Shown piece by piece: positions 5,770 through 8,183 of a DNA stretch of 8,183 nt (the stretch's first letter is position 1; every line of letters begins with the position of its first letter). This DNA is from Bacteroidia bacterium (GTDB lineage Bacteria; Bacteroidota; Bacteroidia; UBA8524), in assembly GCA_023277325.1 (NCBI GenBank), contig JALRIQ010000018.1, positions 1 to 8,183 of the forward strand, read 5' to 3'. Below the pieces are notes generated by a model. That model saw only the letters and a program-made list of their open reading frames with translations. It was not told where the DNA came from and ran no database searches. The position numbers and the translations under genes are program-made.

Positions 5770-7203
5770 ATGAAAAAACTGCTAATCTTTAGTTTGAGTG
5801 CTATGCTGGCGATACCGGCAATGGCGCAAAAGAAAAAGACCCTCTTCCCTAACAATGATGCCAAAAGATGGCTAATTGGCTTGCAAGCGGGAGGAACCTT
5901 TCTATCTGCCGATGCACAGAAATTAGGCTTTAGTTATGCAGCTGGCTTATCCGCTCAATATTCTTTTTCGCATACCCTTGGGGTACGTGTACTTGGAAAT
6001 TATGGACAACTTAAAGGATCAGAATTGACATCAGGTCGTCCGTTTAGCAAATACGACTTTACCAATAATTTTTGGGAAGTTCAGGCACAGGGAGTTGTTA
6101 CCTTCGGAAATATCTCTTATTTGAGAAAAGCGAAGAAAACCAATTTCTATGTAGCTGGAGGTATGGGTGTCATGGGGAATGACGCGACCAGCACCTTTAT
6201 ACTCAAAACTGATCCTACCAAAACCGAACAAACCGGAACATTCAATGATATGATCTTAAGCTTCTCTGGTTCTGCCGGAATGCGCTATAATGTAGGTGCG
6301 AACGTGGCACTTGGACTGGAATACAATTTCCGCTACTGTGGTTCTGACCTTGTTGATGTATTGCAGTATGAAGGTTCAGGTAATAAAGCCAAAGATGCGA
6401 TTAACATGCTTCAGTTGACTGCTACCTTTAAACTTGGTAAAAAAGGCAAAGAGCATGTAGATTGGATCAACCCGGTAGAGGCAATTTATGAAGACATTGC
6501 TCAGGTAGAGAAAAAAGTTGATGTTTTGAGTGGTGACCAGGATGGTGACGGTGTATCTGACTTTTTCGATAAAGACAACACCACGCCAGAAGGAGCCATG
6601 GTTTATGGAAACGGACAAGCTGTTGATACAGACGGCGACGGTGTTCCAGACGTAAAAGACATCGAGCCAAACTCTCCAAGAGGAGCAGAAGTAAACGAAG
6701 ACGGTATTGCTGCCGACGACGATAAAGATGGTGTGCCTAACGTATTGGATATTTCTCCAAACACAGATACAAGCTACTTGGTTAACCACCAAGGTATTCC
6801 AATTATGACCAAAGAACTTGCCCGTAAACTAGCTCCTAAAGGAGGTTTAGGTGTAGGTGGTGGATTGGGTTATATGCCTGCTATCTTATTTGAAACAGGA
6901 ACCACCTCAATCAAACCAATTCATTATGTAGACCTTCAAAACATTGCTGAGGCTATCAAGCGCACACCAAATGTGAAAATCTTGATCATCGGTAATGCCG
7001 ATTACAGAGGTTCTGAAAAACTAAATGAAAAACTGGCCCTTAAGCGTGCTCAAGCTGTGAAGAATGTCTTGGTCGAAAGCTTCGGTGTAGATCCAGCAAT
7101 CCTTGAGATTCAATCTAACGGTGAGAAAGTGCCTATCGCAAAAGGAACCGACCCAATGGCTTTACAAGCTAACCGTCGTGTTCAGTTCTTTATCATCGAA
7201 TAA
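5770..7203 (+). CDS. OmpA family outer-membrane protein with thrombospondin type-3-like repeats
   Basis: A 477-residue exported protein expected to span the outer membrane and hold it to peptidoglycan. A signal peptide is clear: MKKLL, a hydrophobic core, then PAMA-Q with likely cleavage after Ala19. Residues about 30-222 alternate in the manner of an outer-membrane beta-barrel (GLQAGGTF, AGLSAQYSF, LGLEYNFRY, LQLTATFKLG). Residues 256-345 form three 30-residue acidic repeats of calcium-binding type (DQDGDGVSD, DTDGDGVPD, DDDKDGVPN). A Gly-rich linker (358-367) leads to the OmpA C-terminal domain (about 370-477) with ILFETGTTSI, the helix NEKLALKRAQAVKNVL (419-434) and NRRVQFFI (468-475), which includes the conserved peptidoglycan-binding Arg. 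The start codon is confirmed by the signal peptide. It lies 39 bp after bshC and is followed by its own terminator, so it is probably transcribed separately and strongly. Confidence 0.94.
   Translation: MKKLLIFSLSAMLAIPAMAQKKKTLFPNNDAKRWLIGLQAGGTFLSADAQKLGFSYAAGLSAQYSFSHTLGVRVLGNYGQLKGSELTSGRPFSKYDFTNNFWEVQAQGVVTFGNISYLRKAKKTNFYVAGGMGVMGNDATSTFILKTDPTKTEQTGTFNDMILSFSGSAGMRYNVGANVALGLEYNFRYCGSDLVDVLQYEGSGNKAKDAINMLQLTATFKLGKKGKEHVDWINPVEAIYEDIAQVEKKVDVLSGDQDGDGVSDFFDKDNTTPEGAMVYGNGQAVDTDGDGVPDVKDIEPNSPRGAEVNEDGIAADDDKDGVPNVLDISPNTDTSYLVNHQGIPIMTKELARKLAPKGGLGVGGGLGYMPAILFETGTTSIKPIHYVDLQNIAEAIKRTPNVKILIIGNADYRGSEKLNEKLALKRAQAVKNVLVESFGVDPAILEIQSNGEKVPIAKGTDPMALQANRRVQFFIIE
6535..6804 (+). repeat. 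Three 90-bp (30-residue) calcium-type repeats inside the OmpA-family gene
   Basis: Three protein repeats start at residues 256, 286 and 316, exactly 30 residues (90 bp) apart. Each opens with a D-x-D-x-D-G-V-P/S-D/N loop followed by a D-x-x-P or D-x-x-x-P turn. They resemble thrombospondin type-3 repeats, which bind calcium through the Asp side chains and form a stiff rod. The third repeat is weakened: Lys replaces Gly in the loop and Asn replaces the last Asp. Calcium binding is inferred from the family. Confidence 0.8.
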
Positions 7204-7224
7204 CTCACTTAACGAAACGATATC

Positions 7225-7259
7225 AAAGCTCCAGGCATTGCGCTTGGAGCTTTTTTTTT
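7225..7259 (+). terminator. Intrinsic terminator of the OmpA-family gene
   Basis: AGCTCCAGGC (7227-7236) pairs with GCGCTTGGAGCT read back (7242-7251), giving a stem of about 10 bp with one G-T pair and a loop of five bases. It is followed by nine T's (7251-7259). Extra A's before the stem (7225-7226) can extend the pairing into the T-run. It lies 22 bp after the OmpA-family stop. The minus strand has only three T's after the hairpin, so it should act mainly on the OmpA transcript. Confidence 0.92.
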
Positions 7260-7264
7260 GCTCG

Positions 7265-7394
7265 CAGTCCACCGTCGACCGTCTATAGCTTATTTTACCA
7301 ATAAATGAACTTTTTTCTAATACATTTTTACTGTGGACTGTCGTTCGTCGACTGTGGACTTTTAGCCATGGTCTATGGTCTATCGACTATGGTC
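7265..7394. repeat. Two oppositely oriented clusters of degenerate 7-bp repeats
   Basis: Cluster 1 (7265-7285) has three 7-mers: CAGTCCA, CCGTCGA, CCGTCTA. Cluster 2 (7332-7394) has nine successive 7-mers: TGTGGAC, TGTCGTT, CGTCGAC, TGTGGAC, TTTTAGC, CATGGTC, TATGGTC, TATCGAC, TATGGTC, most fitting a pattern close to TRTSGWC. Cluster 1 read on the minus strand gives TAGACGG, TCGACGG, TGGACTG, so the two clusters point in opposite directions. They are separated by about 46 bp of AT-rich DNA (7286-7331) with no recognisable gene. Cluster 2 crosses the end of the methyltransferase gene. Function unknown. I believe similar degenerate heptamers occur between genes in other Bacteroidota, but I cannot check this here. 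Confidence 0.75.
7266..7360. repeat. Imperfect inverted repeat formed by the two heptamer clusters
   Basis: AGTCCACCGTCGAC (7266-7279) is the reverse complement of GTCGACTGTGGACT (7347-7360) at 13 of 14 positions, with 67 bp between the arms. Each arm contains the palindrome GTCGAC. The arms could form a cruciform in DNA or a long hairpin in RNA from either strand. No T-run follows the hairpin on the minus strand, so it is not an obvious terminator for the methyltransferase gene, which has no other visible terminator. Confidence 0.6.
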
Positions 7395-7917
7395 TAAATC
7401 TAGAAAGCAACTCCCACAGCGCAATCCCCCCCGAAACAGCTACATTAAAACTATGTTTCGTGCCATATTGAGGAATCTCTAAAACACCATCACATACTTC
7501 TAGGACCTCATCGCTCACGCCATCTACTTCATTGCCTAGAACAAGCGCAAAGGGTTTGTCGGTAATTTCCCATTCGCGGATATCGATGCTATCTGTCGTT
7601 TGTTCCAGAGCAAGAATTTCATAACCTCTTTCTTTGTATAGATTGACGCATTCCAGGGTAGATTCATGTCCTTCCCATTCTACGGATTCTTCTGCTCCTA
7701 GGGCGGTTTTGCGAATTTCTTTATGAGGAGGTTGGCCGGTTATCCCACACAAACAAATCTTTTCCACGCGAAATGCATCGGCCGTACGGAAGAGGGAACC
7801 CACGTTGCTCATGCTTCGTATGTCGTTTAGCACAAGGATGGCAGGTGATTTTTGTGCATTTTTGAATGCTTCCGTACTGAGACGGTTTAACTCGATATTC
7901 TTTAATTTGCGGGGCAT
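7387..7917 (-). CDS. TrmH/SpoU family RNA 2'-O-ribose methyltransferase
   Basis: A 176-residue SPOUT-class enzyme that moves a methyl group from S-adenosylmethionine to a ribose 2'-OH in tRNA or rRNA; cytoplasmic. The three family motifs are complete: motif 1 [19 protein letters not shown] (31-49), with the catalytic-type Asn and Arg; motif 2 [17 protein letters not shown] (123-139); and motif 3 [20 protein letters not shown] (146-165), which builds the trefoil-knot cofactor pocket. It consists of the catalytic domain with a short N-terminal lead, without the extra RNA-binding domain of longer members, so the target position cannot be named. It is convergent with the OmpA-family gene and divergent from mutS, nine bases apart. 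Its last two codons and stop (RP-TAG) lie within the 7-bp repeat cluster. Confidence 0.93.
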   Translation of the reverse strand: MPRKLKNIELNRLSTEAFKNAQKSPAILVLNDIRSMSNVGSLFRTADAFRVEKICLCGITGQPPHKEIRKTALGAEESVEWEGHESTLECVNLYKERGYEILALEQTTDSIDIREWEITDKPFALVLGNEVDGVSDEVLEVCDGVLEIPQYGTKHSFNVAVSGGIALWELLSRFRP

Positions 7918-7926
7918 ACCTATACT

Positions 7927-8183
7927 TTGGCTAAAAAATCTACTGAAACTCCGTTAATGCGCCAATACGCGCAAATTAAAGCAAAATACCCGGGAGCATT
8001 ATTGCTTTTTCGGGTAGGCGACTTTTATGAGACCTTTGGGGAAGATGCTAGTGTTCCACCTAGAGGTATTTACTTAACCGATAGCTCTAGTGTTGCTGAT
8101 GCTAGTGGCCCTAGAAAAACACAAAAAACAGTAACTACTATAAATGGAAATCCTTTAGAAGAGAAAGTCGTTACCTATGGTTA
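7927..8183 (+). CDS. mutS: DNA mismatch repair protein MutS, N-terminus, joined to unrelated in-frame sequence (partial)
   Basis: MutS recognises DNA mismatches and starts repair. Codons 1-41 (7927-8049) are clearly MutS: the lead [20 protein letters not shown], then the mismatch-contacting segment [18 protein letters not shown] with the conserved Phe-x-Glu (FYE). From 8050 to the window end the frame stays open for 44 more codons, but the residues ([20 protein letters not shown] onward) do not resemble MutS, which should continue with a helix and a GIxLTxR strand. The start is taken as TTG 7927: the frame has a stop at 7903-7905, there is no ATG between, and the in-frame ATG 7957 would remove the normal lead. 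A chimeric contig end, an insertion or a rearrangement could explain the switch. The first 41 codons are secure; the tail is not. Confidence 0.75.
   Translation, partial: MAKKSTETPLMRQYAQIKAKYPGALLLFRVGDFYETFGEDASVPPRGIYLTDSSSVADASGPRKTQKTVTTINGNPLEEKVVTYG
8050..8183 (+). other. Foreign-looking CTAG-rich tail following the mutS start
   Basis: These 134 bases do not encode MutS. They hold or begin with five CTAG tetramers within 67 bp (8048-8114), against roughly ten seen in the rest of the window. They use A/T-ending codons such as AGT, AGA, TTA and ACA, with about 37% G+C by hand count against about 42% in the preceding 123 bp. The predicted residues are rich in Ser, Thr, Val and Pro, with no Cys, His, Phe, Trp or Met. 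The 10-mer GATGCTAGTG occurs at the junction (8044-8053) and again at 8098-8107. The frame continuous with mutS is the only long open one; the other frames close quickly. I do not recognise the protein. Confidence 0.6.

Noticed and set aside
6376..6792. Minus-strand open frame of 138 codons inside the OmpA-family gene
   Set aside because: It is antisense to the Asp-rich repeats; the GAC/GAT-rich sense strand gives Val/Ile runs on the other strand. No start context or domain is seen.
7261..7394. The heptamer region as a CRISPR array
   Set aside because: The units are 7 bp, contiguous and degenerate, with no regular unique spacers and no cas genes nearby.
7935..7965. Minus-strand TTGG-N19-TAGATTTT as a promoter for the methyltransferase gene
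   Set aside because: Close to the Bacteroidota consensus but with a mismatch in each box, and it lies in mutS coding sequence; not strong enough to annotate.
8068..8085. GIYLT in the tail as the genuine MutS GIxLT strand
   Set aside because: The spacing from GEDA is about two residues short and neither flank matches MutS, so the five-residue likeness is probably chance.
8050..8183. The sequence after the mutS N-terminus as an intein
   Set aside because: The junction residue is Ser, but the following residues do not resemble the intein N-terminal splicing block, and the site is not a typical conserved intein insertion point. The window ends too soon to look for the C-terminal His-Asn.

Overview
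The window looks like a piece of a Bacteroidota chromosome, or a whole short contig from one, carrying mainly housekeeping genes. Four things support the phylum: a textbook Bacteroidota promoter (TTTG, 19 bp, TATCTTTG) before rpmB; the gene order rpmB-rpmG-DUF4295, whose third member is a small protein known only from this phylum; an FtsY with no long acidic N-terminal domain; and near absence of Shine-Dalgarno sequences before starts. The proteins resemble those of the Sphingobacteriia/Chitinophagia/Flavobacteriia side, but the class cannot be settled from sequence alone.

Layout, left to right. Positions 1-596 (minus strand) hold the N-terminal 198 residues of a saccharopine dehydrogenase-like oxidoreductase, cut by the window edge. 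Divergent from it, with only 37 bp between starts, is a cytidine deaminase gene (634-1119). A compact ribosomal protein operon follows (rpmB, rpmG and a 51-residue DUF4295/probable bL38 gene, 1191-1778), with a strong promoter in front and a clear intrinsic terminator behind (1801-1836). Next is a tight run ftsY-rimO-bshC (1851-5730) for signal-recognition-particle targeting, ribosomal protein S12 methylthiolation and bacillithiol synthesis. A separate gene encodes an outer-membrane OmpA-family porin-like protein with three calcium-type repeats (5770-7203), closed by a second intrinsic terminator (7225-7259).

The 183 bp between the OmpA gene and the convergent TrmH/SpoU RNA methyltransferase gene (7387-7917, minus) holds the most curious non-coding structure: degenerate 7-bp repeat units in two oppositely oriented clusters flanking an AT-rich core. 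The second cluster runs into the methyltransferase gene and supplies its last codons and stop.

At the right end a mutS gene starts at TTG 7927, nine bases from the divergent methyltransferase start. It matches MutS for 41 codons (to ...YETFGEDA), then changes abruptly at about 8050 into an in-frame, CTAG-rich, Ser/Thr-rich sequence that is not MutS. This is either a chimeric join at a contig end or a real insertion/rearrangement in mutS. It is the observation most worth checking. I see no evidence for a new defence, secretion or biosynthetic system in the window.
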